Below are positions 37,829 through 47,026 of a stretch of 64,000 nucleotides of DNA, one piece after another. Under the pieces are notes generated by a model. It had not been told where the DNA came from. It ran no database searches and saw only the letters and a list, made by a program, of their open reading frames with translations. Position 1 is the first letter of the stretch, and every line of letters starts with the position of its first letter. This DNA comes from CALXVA01 sp944392465. Its GTDB lineage: Bacteria > Bacillota > Clostridia > TANB77 > CAG-508. A program made the translations under genes and the position numbers. Location of the stretch: the NCBI GenBank assembly GCA_963931155.1, contig OZ006978.1:496001-560000 (forward strand), in the 5' to 3' direction.

Positions 37829-39706
37829 TTATTTTTTGTCATCTTCATCCACTTTGTAATCTGCATCATAAACATTACCATTACCATCTGTATGTGGTTC
37901 TTGATTTTCTGTTCCTGATTCATCTGCGTTATCCTCAGTTGGATTTGCTCCTGCTGTATTTGCTGCACCTTGAGCTTGTGAATATACTTTTTCTGATATT
38001 GAATAGAATATTTGTGTTAATTTTTCTGTTGCTGATTTAATTGCTTCAACATCAGAACCTTCTAATGCTTTCTTTACATTTTCTATTTCTGTTTCAGCTT
38101 TAGCTTTTTCTTCACTACTTATTTTATCTCCTAAGTCATTTATTGTTTTTTGACAATTATATACTAAGCTTTCTGCATTATTTCTAACTTCAATTTCTTC
38201 TTTTCTCTTTTTATCTTCTTGAGCATGAGCTTCTGCATCTTTAACAGCTTTATCAATGTCTTCATCTGTTAGGTTTGTGCTTGCAGTAATAGCTACTTGT
38301 TGACTGTTTCCTGTTGCCATATCTTTTGCAGATACATGAACTATACCATTTGCATCTATATCAAATGTTACTTCTATTTGAGGTACTCCTCTAGGTGCTG
38401 CTGGAATTCCTGTTAATTGGAATCTTCCTAATGTTTTATTGTATGCTGCCATCTCTCTTTCACCTTGAAGTACATGAATTTCAACACTTGTTTGTCCATC
38501 TGCTGCTGTTGAAAATACTTGAGATTTTTTAGTTGGTATTGTTGTATTTCTTTCAATTAATTTAGTAAATACTCCACCTAATGTTTCAATACCTAATGAT
38601 AATGGTGTTACATCAAGAAGTACTAAGTCTTTAACATCTCCAGATAAAACTCCACCTTGAATAGCAGCACCAATTGCAACACATTCGTCTGGGTTTATTC
38701 CTTTATCTGGTTCTTTTCCTGTAATTTTTTTAACAGCTTCTTGAACAGCTGGAACTCTTGTTGAACCACCAACTAATAATACTTTGTGCAAATCATTTGC
38801 TGTGATTCCTGCATCTTTTAATGCATTTTGTACAGGAACTTTTGTTGCTTCTATTAAATCACTAATTAATTCTTCAAATTTTGCTCTTGTTAATGTTACA
38901 TCTAAGTGTTTTGGTCCATTTGCATCTGCTGTTATAAATGGTAAGTTGATTTGTGTTTGTTGTACTCCTGATAATTCTATTTTAGCTTTTTCTGCAGCTT
39001 CTTTTAAACGTTGCATTGCCATTTTATCTTGTTTTAAGTCAATTCCATTTGATTTTTTAAATTCATCTACTAGATAATCTATAATTCTTTCATCAAAGTC
39101 GTCACCACCTAAATGTGTGTTACCATTTGTAGCTAAAACTTCAAATACACCATCACCAATATCTAGTATTGATACATCAAATGTACCTCCACCTAAATCA
39201 TATATCATAATTTTTTGATCTTGATCTTCTTTATCCATACCAAATGCTAATGCTGCTGCAGTTGGTTCATTTATAATTCTCAATACCTCAAGTCCTGCTA
39301 TTTTTCCAGCATCTTTTGTAGCTTGTCTTTGGCTATCACTAAAATATGCTGGAACTGTAATAACTGCTTGTGTAACTTGTGTTCCTAAATAGTTTTCTGC
39401 ATCTGCTTTTAATTTTTGTAAAATCATCGCTGAAATTTCTTGTGGAGAAAATTTATCTCCCTCTATATCAACTTTTTCATTTGTTCCCATTTTTCTTTTT
39501 ATAGATATAACTGTGTTATCTGGATTAGTAACAGCTTGACGTTTTGCAATTTGCCCTACTAATCTTTCTCCATTTTTTGTGAAAGCTACTACTGATGGAG
39601 TTGTTCTATTTCCTTCTGCATTAGGAATTACTACTGGTTCTCCACCTTCCATAACTGCTACACATGAATTTGTTGTACCTAAATCAATACCTATAATTTT
39701 TCCCAT
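37829..39706 (-). CDS. dnaK: Chaperone protein DnaK (Hsp70)
   Basis: A 625-aa Hsp70. ATPase domain motifs: I-G-I-D-L-G-T-T-N-S at the start, the phosphate-2 motif I-Y-D-L-G-G-G-T-F-D-V-S and the adenosine motif L-V-G-G-S-T-R-V-P. The substrate domain includes the LLLDVTPLSLGIETLGG stretch. The acidic C-terminal tail ends V-D-E-D-D-K-K. ATG at 39706 is preferred over TTG 39712 because GGAAG lies at proper distance. A 256-bp gap separates it from grpE, wide for this operon, and contains a large inverted repeat. Confidence 0.98.
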   Translation of the reverse strand: MGKIIGIDLGTTNSCVAVMEGGEPVVIPNAEGNRTTPSVVAFTKNGERLVGQIAKRQAVTNPDNTVISIKRKMGTNEKVDIEGDKFSPQEISAMILQKLKADAENYLGTQVTQAVITVPAYFSDSQRQATKDAGKIAGLEVLRIINEPTAAALAFGMDKEDQDQKIMIYDLGGGTFDVSILDIGDGVFEVLATNGNTHLGGDDFDERIIDYLVDEFKKSNGIDLKQDKMAMQRLKEAAEKAKIELSGVQQTQINLPFITADANGPKHLDVTLTRAKFEELISDLIEATKVPVQNALKDAGITANDLHKVLLVGGSTRVPAVQEAVKKITGKEPDKGINPDECVAIGAAIQGGVLSGDVKDLVLLDVTPLSLGIETLGGVFTKLIERNTTIPTKKSQVFSTAADGQTSVEIHVLQGEREMAAYNKTLGRFQLTGIPAAPRGVPQIEVTFDIDANGIVHVSAKDMATGNSQQVAITASTNLTDEDIDKAVKDAEAHAQEDKKRKEEIEVRNNAESLVYNCQKTINDLGDKISSEEKAKAETEIENVKKALEGSDVEAIKSATEKLTQIFYSISEKVYSQAQGAANTAGANPTEDNADESGTENQEPHTDGNGNVYDADYKVDEDDKK

Positions 39707-39878
39707 ATCCAAATCTTCCTTTCTTTACGATATACATTTGGCGAATATTTATTTAATATTTTAAATTTAATCTATATAAACTATATAAGTAATATTTCGC
39801 CCCATTTATCACTTATATAAAATTAAAAACATATATATACTCAAAATCAATTAAATTATTAGATTGCTAGGAAATCAA

Positions 39879-39926
39879 ATCAAAATTTTTCAAATAGTAC
39901 TTTGTATACATTGAAAAAATTTTGAT
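39879..39926. promoter_or_regulatory. Inverted repeat in the grpE-dnaK gap
   Basis: ATCAAAATTTTTCAA (39879-39893) pairs with TTGAAAAAATTTTGAT (39911-39926) with one bulged base. It may be a processing or attenuation site that sets the high DnaK to GrpE ratio. Confidence 0.55.
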
Positions 39927-39962
39927 GCAGATTGACAACTCAAGATGATGATTTAATTAATT

Positions 39963-40475
39963 TTAGTTTGCTACAATAACCATAGAATGACGAATAACCC
40001 TATTTCCTATTTTATAGCCTTTTCTATATTCTTGTGCAATTTCTTTTTCTCCTAAATTTTCATCAACAATTGAACTAACCGCTTCATGTAATTCAGGATC
40101 AAATGTTTTTCCTACTGCTTCTATTTCTTTAACTCCTTTTGATGCTAATACATCTTTAAATTGTTTTAAAACTAATTCGATGCCTTTTTTGTATTCTTCA
40201 TCTTTCGTTTCTGCTTCTACTGCTTTTTCAAGGTTATCTATTATTGGTAGAAAGCCAGATACAATATCTGCTATTAAAGAATTATATAATGCATCTTTTT
40301 CTTTTGCACTTCTTTTTTTATAGTTATCAAATTCTGCTGCTACTCTTTTTAATCTGTCTTCTGTTTCGTCTATTTGAACTTTTTGGCTTTCAATTTGTTT
40401 TTTTAAGTCTATTATCTCATCTGCCTTTTTTGCTTCTTGCTTTTCTTCTCTTTTCATTTCTTTTTTATCTTCCAT
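39963..40475 (-). CDS. grpE: Nucleotide exchange factor GrpE
   Basis: A 170-aa GrpE with a charged N terminus, a long coiled coil (about 20-75, KKQIESQKVQIDETEDRLKR) and the conserved beta domain (L-P-I-I-D-N-L-E-K-A; V-G-K-T-F-D-P-E-L-H-E-A-V; Y-R-K-G-Y-K-I-G-N-R-V-I-R-H-S-M-V). It releases ADP from DnaK. Start ATG at 40475 with GAAAGGAA upstream, 19 bp after hrcA. Confidence 0.97.
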   Translation of the reverse strand: MEDKKEMKREEKQEAKKADEIIDLKKQIESQKVQIDETEDRLKRVAAEFDNYKKRSAKEKDALYNSLIADIVSGFLPIIDNLEKAVEAETKDEEYKKGIELVLKQFKDVLASKGVKEIEAVGKTFDPELHEAVSSIVDENLGEKEIAQEYRKGYKIGNRVIRHSMVIVAN

Positions 40476-40494
40476 ATTTCACATTCCTTTCAAA

Positions 40495-41505
40495 TTATTC
40501 TCCATTTAATTTTTTACTGATATATTTCATTACTGATATTACTTTTGAATAATTCATTCTAGTAGGTCCTATAATTCCGATTGTGCCTATATCTTTATTT
40601 TTGTATTTATGTTTAAATGTTACTATACTAAAGTCTTTCAATTTTTCATTTTCGTTTTCGTTACCAATATATACATTAATATCATTTGCAAAACCCGTAT
40701 TTAATAAATCTGCAACGATTTCTTTTTGATCAATTAGATTTATAAAGTTTTTAGCTACTTCTAAACTTTTAAATTCAGGTAAATCAAATGATTTATTTGC
40801 ACCTTCTAGATATACCTTTTCTTCTTCATTTACTGTTTTGTTTAGTTGGTTAACTATTGGTTTTATTACTCCCAAACTATAATTCATATGAGAAAATATA
40901 TATTGTTCTAACGGTTTATCTATAGCCTCTAACGGTTTTCCTTTTAATTTATTATTAAAAATAATATTTAAAGTTTCTACTTGATCCTCATTTATATCTT
41001 GATCAAACTTTATCATCGTTTCTTTTATTAAGCCTGTATCTGTTAATATAACTGCCATTAACATTCTTGTTCCTAATAGTACAAACTTTATTTCTTCAAT
41101 TGCTTGCATTTGTGCTTTAGGTCCTATTGCAACTGTTGTATAATGAGTAATTTCAGAAATAGTACTTGTGGCAATTTTGGTTAAGTCTTCTATTTCGTTT
41201 ACTTTTTCTATTAGTTTTGATTGAATATATTTTATTTCTGCTAAACTAATGTTATGATCATTTAGTAATTCATCTACATATAATCTGTAGCCTTTGGCTG
41301 ATGGTACTCTACCACTTGATGTATGTTGTTTTTCAATATAGCCTACTTTTTCCAAGTCTGCCATCTCGTTTCTAATAGTTGCACTACTTAAGTCTAATCC
41401 ATATTTTTTTGCAATACTACCAGAACTTACAGGCTCTGCAGTGTTTATATATTCTTCTACTATTGCTTGTAAAATTTTCTTTTTTCTATTATCCAAATTT
41501 TGCAC
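40495..41505 (-). CDS. hrcA: Heat-inducible repressor HrcA
   Basis: A 336-aa repressor of class I heat-shock genes. Seen: the N-terminal winged helix (N-R-K-K-K-I-L-Q-A-I-V-E-E-Y-I, P-V-S-S-G-S-I-A-K-K-Y, S-S-A-T-I-R-N-E-M-A-D-L-E), T-S-S-G-R-V-P-S-A-K-G-Y-R-L-Y-V-D and a C-terminal GAF-like part ending G-I-I-G-P-T-R-M-N-Y. Start GTG at 41505 with AGAGGTG. It should repress its own operon through the two CIRCE-like sites just upstream. Confidence 0.97.
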   Translation of the reverse strand: MQNLDNRKKKILQAIVEEYINTAEPVSSGSIAKKYGLDLSSATIRNEMADLEKVGYIEKQHTSSGRVPSAKGYRLYVDELLNDHNISLAEIKYIQSKLIEKVNEIEDLTKIATSTISEITHYTTVAIGPKAQMQAIEEIKFVLLGTRMLMAVILTDTGLIKETMIKFDQDINEDQVETLNIIFNNKLKGKPLEAIDKPLEQYIFSHMNYSLGVIKPIVNQLNKTVNEEEKVYLEGANKSFDLPEFKSLEVAKNFINLIDQKEIVADLLNTGFANDINVYIGNENENEKLKDFSIVTFKHKYKNKDIGTIGIIGPTRMNYSKVISVMKYISKKLNGE

Positions 41506-41520
41506 TTTTTTGCACCTCTT

Positions 41521-41547
41521 TTAGCAATTATCTATTCCGACTGCTAA
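41521..41547. promoter_or_regulatory. CIRCE-like HrcA operator 1
   Basis: TTAGCAATT, 9 bp, GACTGCTAA. The classic CIRCE is TTAGCACTC-N9-GAGTGCTAA. Outer six bases of each arm are kept, inner bases differ. It lies 15 bp upstream of the hrcA start. Confidence 0.78.
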
Positions 41548-41570
41548 CTTCATATATATTATATCCAAAA

Positions 41571-41597
41571 TTAGCAATTGTCAATACTTATTGCTAA
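41571..41597. promoter_or_regulatory. CIRCE-like HrcA operator 2
   Basis: TTAGCAATT, 9 bp, TATTGCTAA. A better palindrome than operator 1 but with AATTGCTAA-type arms instead of GAGTGCTAA. The 50-bp centre-to-centre distance places the two sites close to five helical turns apart. Confidence 0.78.
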
Positions 41598-41763
41598 TTT
41601 TAATTGTGAATTTTGTGTGAAAAAGCCATCTCTTAAATTGCTATTTTTTTATATTTTAATTTCTTTAGATTATAGCCTTTTTATGTAATAGGAATTTCGG
41701 TGAAATTTTATGTTACATAAAAAAATATAGCTTATCATTTCTAATAAGCTATATTATAATACT

Positions 41764-42405
41764 TTATAATTTATATATTTTACATTCAATTTCTGGATTT
41801 AATAGATTTGAAAAGCTAAGTGCATCTTGCTTACTTCCTACAATACTTCCATAATGAATTGGTACTGCAATCTTTGGTTTTATTTCATTAACTAAAGTCG
41901 CCGCTTCTTTATAATTCATTGTATAAGTTCCTCCAACTGGTATAAAAGCAACATCACATTTCACTTTTCTATTTTCTTCTGTTATATCGGTATCACCTGC
42001 AATATAATAAGTGATTCCATCAATCTCAATTAAATAGCCTACCCATTCATTTTCTTTTGGATGAAATGTCTTATTTGTATTATAAGCAGGTATAGTATTG
42101 AATTTTATTCCTTTTATATCATATTTCTCATTTGGAGTAACTGTAACAACACACTCATTCCTAAATCCTTTTTTTAAAAGTTTAGTTAATAGTTCCTCTG
42201 GTGCAACTATGATAGTATCATTTTTTATAACTTTATCTATATCGCTTTCTGAATAATGGTCATAGTGATCATGTGTTATAAATATTATGTCTGCATCGTT
42301 ATAATCTTGCTTAATTTTAAATGGATCAAAATATATTACCTTTCCTTTATTTATTCTTATACTACTGTGGCATAGCACTTCAATTCCTTCTAACATTTCG
42401 TTCAT
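41764..42405 (-). CDS. MBL-fold metallo-hydrolase
   Basis: A 213-aa metallo-beta-lactamase-fold protein of the UlaG/YtkL-like group. Metal motif T-H-D-H-Y-D-H-Y (HxHxDH, about 45-52), later A-G-D-T-D-I (about 137) and P-I-H-Y-G (about 184). Starts M-N-E-M-L-E-G at 42405 behind AGGAGG. Members hydrolyse phosphodiester or lactone bonds; the substrate cannot be named from sequence. Monocistronic, divergent from the recombinase gene. Confidence 0.85.
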   Translation of the reverse strand: MNEMLEGIEVLCHSSIRINKGKVIYFDPFKIKQDYNDADIIFITHDHYDHYSESDIDKVIKNDTIIVAPEELLTKLLKKGFRNECVVTVTPNEKYDIKGIKFNTIPAYNTNKTFHPKENEWVGYLIEIDGITYYIAGDTDITEENRKVKCDVAFIPVGGTYTMNYKEAATLVNEIKPKIAVPIHYGSIVGSKQDALSFSNLLNPEIECKIYKL

Positions 42406-42640
42406 TTTAAAACCTCCTTGTATTTAAGTTTACTAGTTAACTTTTTTCATATGTTTTCTTATCTATTTATATATTATTTTATATAATAAATCAAGTTTAA
42501 TAAATAACTAATCCTTATTAGTATGAACTATTGCATTTCTAATTTTGTTGATATAATATATAAATAGATTTTGTGCAATTGAGTGTTTTACAAAGTAAGC
42601 ACATCCCCAATTGTAAATTTTATAGAAGGTGATAAAACTT

Positions 42641-43621
42641 ATGATAAATTCTGATAATAATCCTGAATTTGTAAATTCATTTTTGGATTATTCAATTACT
42701 ATTTTGAATAAATCTCCAAATTCAGTAAAAGAATATAATTATGATTTGAACATGTTTCTAAAGTTTATGAAAATTCATTTTAAACTTACAAAAGAAACAG
42801 ATTTAAGAAATATTAGTATAAAGGATTTTTCTATTAATACCCTAAAAAAGATAACCCTAGATGATATTCATGCATTTGTTTCTTATTTAGCTTTAAATCA
42901 AAGAGCTAAGCCTGCAACTCGTGCAAGGAAAATATCAACTATTCGTATTTTCTTTTCTTATTTATCTCAAAAGGCAAAATTAATAGATAATAATCCTGCA
43001 CAAAATTTAGAAACACCAAAGCTTGATAGACGTATGCCTAAATATTTATCTTTAGATGAGAGTAAAAAGCTTTTAAATGTTACTATGGATGAAAATGATG
43101 AGTTTAAAGAACGTGATTTTGCTATTATTACACTATTTCTTAATTGCGGATTACGATTATCTGAATTAATAGGTATAAATTTACAAGATATAGATTTTAA
43201 TGAATATAAAATGACGGTTATAGGAAAAGGCAATAAAGAAAGAACTATATACTTAAATAAGGCTTGTATTCATGCCATCCAAGAATATATTAAGGCCAGA
43301 CCAACGGAAGGGCTTAAACACGATTCTAAAGCTTCTAATAAGGCATTATTTTTAAGTAGAAGAAAAGAACGTATTAGCAAAAGAACTGTTCAATATATAG
43401 TAGAAAAAGAATTAAGAAAAGCAGGCCTAGATACCTCTAAATATTCAACACATAAACTTAGGCATACTGCAGCTACTTTAATGTATCAATATGGAAATGT
43501 AGATATACGTGCCCTTCAAGAATTATTAGGACACGAAAGTATCTCAACAACTGAAATTTATACGCACGTAAGTAATGAACAAGTTAGAAATGCCGTTGAG
43601 GTAAACCCATTAAACGAATAG
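42641..43621 (+). CDS. XerC/XerD-like tyrosine recombinase
   Basis: A 326-aa site-specific recombinase. The N-terminal SAM-like domain (about 10-110, N-S-V-K-E-Y-N-Y-D-L) is followed by the catalytic domain with Arg in N-C-G-L-R-L-S-E-L (about 175), Lys in G-K-G-N-K-E-R, H-K-L-R-H (His and Arg, about 275-279), G-H-E-S-I-S-T-T (third His) and the nucleophile Tyr in E-I-Y-T-H-V (about 311). Length and motifs fit the host dimer-resolution recombinase, though a mobile-element integrase is possible. ATG at 42641 follows AAGGTG; the GTG at 42629 overlaps it. No att-like duplication is seen nearby. Confidence 0.9.
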   Translation: MINSDNNPEFVNSFLDYSITILNKSPNSVKEYNYDLNMFLKFMKIHFKLTKETDLRNISIKDFSINTLKKITLDDIHAFVSYLALNQRAKPATRARKISTIRIFFSYLSQKAKLIDNNPAQNLETPKLDRRMPKYLSLDESKKLLNVTMDENDEFKERDFAIITLFLNCGLRLSELIGINLQDIDFNEYKMTVIGKGNKERTIYLNKACIHAIQEYIKARPTEGLKHDSKASNKALFLSRRKERISKRTVQYIVEKELRKAGLDTSKYSTHKLRHTAATLMYQYGNVDIRALQELLGHESISTTEIYTHVSNEQVRNAVEVNPLNE

Positions 43622-43652
43622 TGTGCCACCTAGGACAGACCCCATTGGCACA
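43622..43652 (-). repeat. 31-bp dispersed repeat, copy 2 (inverted orientation)
   Basis: TGTGCCACCTAGGACAG then ACCCCATTGGCACA: the reverse complement of the copies at 13642 and 46990 with one base changed. It starts one base after the recombinase stop codon. Confidence 0.88.
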
Positions 43653-43666
43653 CCTTTGACTTATAT

Positions 43667-44248
43667 TCATAATAATATTGGTTCTATTTGTTCCTTATCT
43701 AATGCTTTTTCAATTGTTGGTATTAAATATTTAAAGTCTGCAACTATTGAGCGTGGCTTTGTTATTGGATTGTCTTGTTTAAAAGGCACAAAAAAATAGT
43801 TGCTTCTATTAAGTAATTTTCCTATATTTTCAGCACTACCAGATAGACCATCATTTGTAGATACAGCAATAACTACAGGGTTATTGTTTCTTAAATGAGA
43901 TTTACATGCCATTGTTACTGGAGTATCTATTATTGAATTGCTAAGTTTCGCTATTGTATTTCCTGAACAAGGTGCTACAACCATTACATCTGTTAATCTC
44001 TTAGGTCCAATCGGTTCTGCACCTTGAATTGTATGAATAATTTCTTCTTTTTCACAAATTTTTTTTATTTCTTTTATAAAGTCATCTGCTTTTCCAAATT
44101 TAGTATCTAAATTATGCGAGTTGAAAGACATTATAGGTATAATATCTGCTTTTTCTTTTTTTATATTTTTTAACTCTTCTATAACTTTTTTAAAAGTGCA
44201 AAAAGAACCTGTAAATGCAAAGCCTATTTTCTTTCCTTCAAGTTTCAA
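43667..44248 (-). CDS. dpaB: Dipicolinate synthase subunit B
   Basis: A 193-aa flavoprotein-like subunit (SpoVFB) of the enzyme that makes dipicolinic acid for the spore core. Seen: I-G-F-A-F-T-G-S-F-C-T-F-K-K near the start, Q-G-A-E-P-I-G-P, V-M-V-V-A-P-C-S-G-N-T-I-A-K-L, D-T-P-V-T-M-A-C-K-S-H-L-R and N-I-G-K-L-L-N-R-S-N-Y-F-F-V-P-F-K-Q-D. Start TTG at 44248 with AAGGAAGTG. DpaA normally lies next to it and is absent here, so it must be elsewhere or replaced by another dehydrogenase. Confidence 0.93.
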   Translation of the reverse strand: MKLEGKKIGFAFTGSFCTFKKVIEELKNIKKEKADIIPIMSFNSHNLDTKFGKADDFIKEIKKICEKEEIIHTIQGAEPIGPKRLTDVMVVAPCSGNTIAKLSNSIIDTPVTMACKSHLRNNNPVVIAVSTNDGLSGSAENIGKLLNRSNYFFVPFKQDNPITKPRSIVADFKYLIPTIEKALDKEQIEPILL

Positions 44249-44348
44249 AAAAACACTTCCTTTCTTATTACATATTTATATATAATATGCTTTTATGTAA
44301 AGTGAAGTGTTTATTTCATAAAACTCTAACTTGTATTATATGTATTGT

Positions 44349-45875
44349 TTATTCAAAAATTCCTTCTCTAAATACTTCTTGTATTGTTTCTCCATTTGTA
44401 TAATTATGATAAATGTCTACTTGTTTCCATTTTTGGCCATCAACCGATATTGCCACTCCGTCTATTGTTGACCAATGTGTATTTTCTACAAGCCATCTTA
44501 CTCTAAATAGATAATACTCAAGTCCAGATGAATCTTTTATCATTGCTTCAAGCATATAGCTAATAGGTGAATCCATTTCTTCTGAATATGTCCCGTCTAT
44601 TTTTTGTGCTAATTTTCTTGCTTGTTCTTCAGATATTTTTCCATTTGATGCTTTTTCAGCCTTTTTTCTTGCTTCTTCCTCTGCTTTTTTCTTAGCTTCT
44701 TCAGCAGCTTTTCTCTCCTCTTCTTGTTTCTTTTCAATTTCTTCTATTGCATCTTCAATTTCTTGTTTAGTTTCTTCTACTTCTTCTACTTTTTCAGATA
44801 CTTTTTCTTCAACTTCATCTGTAACTATTTCTTCTTCAGGTTTATATCCACTAACAGTTTCTTTTATTACATCTTTTAATTCTGTTTCATCTATATTATT
44901 AATGTCAACACTTATTTCTTGGCTAACATCTACTTCAGGTTTTACAAAAGTTTCATCAAATTTTGGTAAAGTAACTGTTGTTCCATCAAGCTTTTCTACT
45001 GTTGTTTCAGCATCTTTTCCTATTGTAATATCTGCAGTCATTTCTGTTGATACAATTTCTCCTAAGCTATTTGTATTTTCTTCTTCACCAGAAGTTGTAT
45101 TATTATAATTTTCTGTATTACCTATAACATTATCATCTAAATTATTCTGAGCATTTTCAGTTAATTTTTCTTCATCTACTTTTATTGGCATATATAAATC
45201 TTCATTTGCTTTTTCTACATGCACATACCAGATATATTGCTTTAATTCTATATTATATAAAAGTTCTACTTTTGATGGTTCTTTATATGATACGTTTACA
45301 ACTTTGTTTTCATTATTAATATGATAAACATTAACATAGTTTGCATCATTTTCTTCATAGTTCATTATCATTGCTGGTGCTTCATCTTCTTCAATTTCTG
45401 CAAATTGCAATGTTACGTTGCTCATGTTTTGCTGTAAACCATATTTTTCTCTTGATGCATAATCTTTTTGTTCTGTTCCTTCTTTTAGATATGCGTAATA
45501 AGTATCTCCCCATGTTGTTCCAACAGATTCATTGTCTTTTATGTATTTCCATATAAAGAATCCTCCTAAGGCACATAAAACTAACACAACTAATACAATT
45601 ATGGTTATAATTAACGGCTTTTTAGATTTTTTCTTTTTGGCTGAATCATTTAATACTTCTGGTTGTTCTTGCTCTACATTAGTTTCATTGTTCTTTGTAT
45701 CTTCTTCCTCTTTCTGTATCTCACTTGTTTGAGTACTTTTCACATCTTTACTTTTTAGCTCTTCGTTTTGTTTATCTTTGCCCTCTGGTTCTGCATTTAA
45801 TTCAGTATTTTTTGTCTCTTCTCCATTTATAATTGACTCAGTGTTCTTTAATTCTTCGTTCTCTTTTTCCTCCAC
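44349..45875 (-). CDS. Single-pass membrane protein with acidic coiled coil, unknown
   Basis: A ~508-aa protein. The first ~80 residues are Glu/Lys/Thr-rich and cytoplasmic, followed by one membrane segment (about 88-110, IITIIVLVVLVLCALGGFF). Outside are a beta-like domain (about 115-245), an acidic stretch, a Lys/Glu/Ala coiled coil (about 385-430) and a C-terminal domain that measures W-L-V-E-N-T-H-W-S-T-I-D-G-V. I do not recognise a family. Start GTG at 45875 follows AAAGGAGG; the longer frame overlaps the end of the HD gene. A role at the cell envelope is inferred from topology. Confidence 0.65.
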   Translation of the reverse strand: MEEKENEELKNTESIINGEETKNTELNAEPEGKDKQNEELKSKDVKSTQTSEIQKEEEDTKNNETNVEQEQPEVLNDSAKKKKSKKPLIITIIVLVVLVLCALGGFFIWKYIKDNESVGTTWGDTYYAYLKEGTEQKDYASREKYGLQQNMSNVTLQFAEIEEDEAPAMIMNYEENDANYVNVYHINNENKVVNVSYKEPSKVELLYNIELKQYIWYVHVEKANEDLYMPIKVDEEKLTENAQNNLDDNVIGNTENYNNTTSGEEENTNSLGEIVSTEMTADITIGKDAETTVEKLDGTTVTLPKFDETFVKPEVDVSQEISVDINNIDETELKDVIKETVSGYKPEEEIVTDEVEEKVSEKVEEVEETKQEIEDAIEEIEKKQEEERKAAEEAKKKAEEEARKKAEKASNGKISEEQARKLAQKIDGTYSEEMDSPISYMLEAMIKDSSGLEYYLFRVRWLVENTHWSTIDGVAISVDGQKWKQVDIYHNYTNGETIQEVFREGIFE

Positions 45876-45897
45876 TTTTAAAATCCTCCTTTTATTT

Positions 45898-46963
45898 TTA
45901 AAATTTAAAGTCAAATGCCGCATATTTTTTAGGTGTAAATTGCAAATATTCATTTATCATATTTTTTGCAATATCTGATACTTCATTAATTCTTTTTGCC
46001 CCATGATTAGTTTGTACTAAAGGAATATTATATCTTCTTTTTGAGCGAATACTAACATAATAACAATCATTTTTTGGTTGTTCATCTGATTCAATTATCT
46101 TAGTAGTATTTTCAAATTTCTTAAAACATTCAGAAATATGTTTATCTTTACAATTTTCTATTTTATTTATAATTTCATCTTCACTATATGTATATAAATC
46201 CTTTTGGGTCAAATATCCTTTCTCAGACATTCTTTTTACTACATCTGCAATAAATTGCATTGAAATCACATCTTCATTGTCAATCCAGAAAGGCCATATT
46301 TTTCTACAACCTAAAATAAATTCATCTGCTATCTCTGTTGTCTTAAAACCTAATTCTTCTACCCCATCTTCATTTTTCAAAACTGTGATATCATTATAAA
46401 TTTTATATATTTCATCTAAAGTCCATATGTCTTTAGAATTAAAAAATAAGCCATTCGTAAATGTATATTCAAGCCTGTCACTAGATAACTTAGGTATATC
46501 ATTATCTGCAATTGGATATAATTTATAATTATCTACTTCTCTTAATTTTATATTATCTCTATTTAATAATTCCATTATTTGCTTTGAATTACTTATTATC
46601 TTCGTTGTCAAATCTTCTGTTGATTCCTGCTTTTGATGGTCTCCGTTCATAAAATCTATACAATGCTTAAATGTAGGAGTAGCAATATCATGAAATAACC
46701 CAGCTAGAGTTTGTTTTTTATCTTTTGTAAAATTCCAGATAATTAATGCCACTCCAATACTATGATCTAAATTAGTAAAATCAAATTTATGGCAAAACAA
46801 TTTAGTATATTTTGTTCCACATGTTACACTAGATTTTCCAATTCGCCCGCATTGCATCTGTTGCTATATATTCACATAAAAATTTTGGTATCCCTTCTGG
46901 CGCTAATATTTTAAAATAATCTTTTATTATCGGATTTAATGTATCAAAATAATTATTTTCCAT
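45898..46963 (-). CDS. HD-domain phosphohydrolase, joined by a +1 shift at CGG
   Basis: A HD-superfamily protein, probably dGTPase-like. The first frame gives 38 codons (start ATG 46963 after AGGAGAG; ends I-A-T-D-A-M) and then meets CGG and a stop soon after. Skipping the C gives G-R-I-G-K-S-S-V-T-C-G-T-K-Y and opens the whole domain: H in L-D-H-S-I-G-V-A, H-D in G-L-F-H-D-I-A-T-P, and H-C-I-D-F-M-N-G-D. The joined gene divides evenly to 354 residues. The joined N terminus reads like relatives with a T-P-x-M-Q-R-L-x-G start. Literally read it would be a truncated peptide plus an ORF starting at an out-of-frame ATG. Substrate unknown. Confidence 0.82.
46847..46849 (-). other. CGG +1 shift site in the HD gene, residue 39
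   Basis: Coding strand reads GAT GCA ATG CGG GCG AAT TGG AAA ATC TAG. Skipping the C (complement of 46849) gives ATG GGG CGA ATT GGA AAA TCT, i.e. M-G-R-I-G-K-S, in frame with the HD domain. Confidence 0.85.
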
Positions 46964-46989
46964 ATAGTTTATTTTCTCTCCTATCGTAT

Positions 46990-47020
46990 TGTGCCAATGG
47001 GGTCTGTCCTGGGTGGCACA
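46990..47020 (+). repeat. 31-bp dispersed repeat, copy 3
   Basis: TGTGCCAATGGGGTCTG then TCCTGGGTGGCACA, with TGTGCCA/TGGCACA inverted ends. It lies between the HD gene start and the end of the penicillin-binding protein gene. Confidence 0.9.
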
Positions 47021-47026
47021 GTAATT

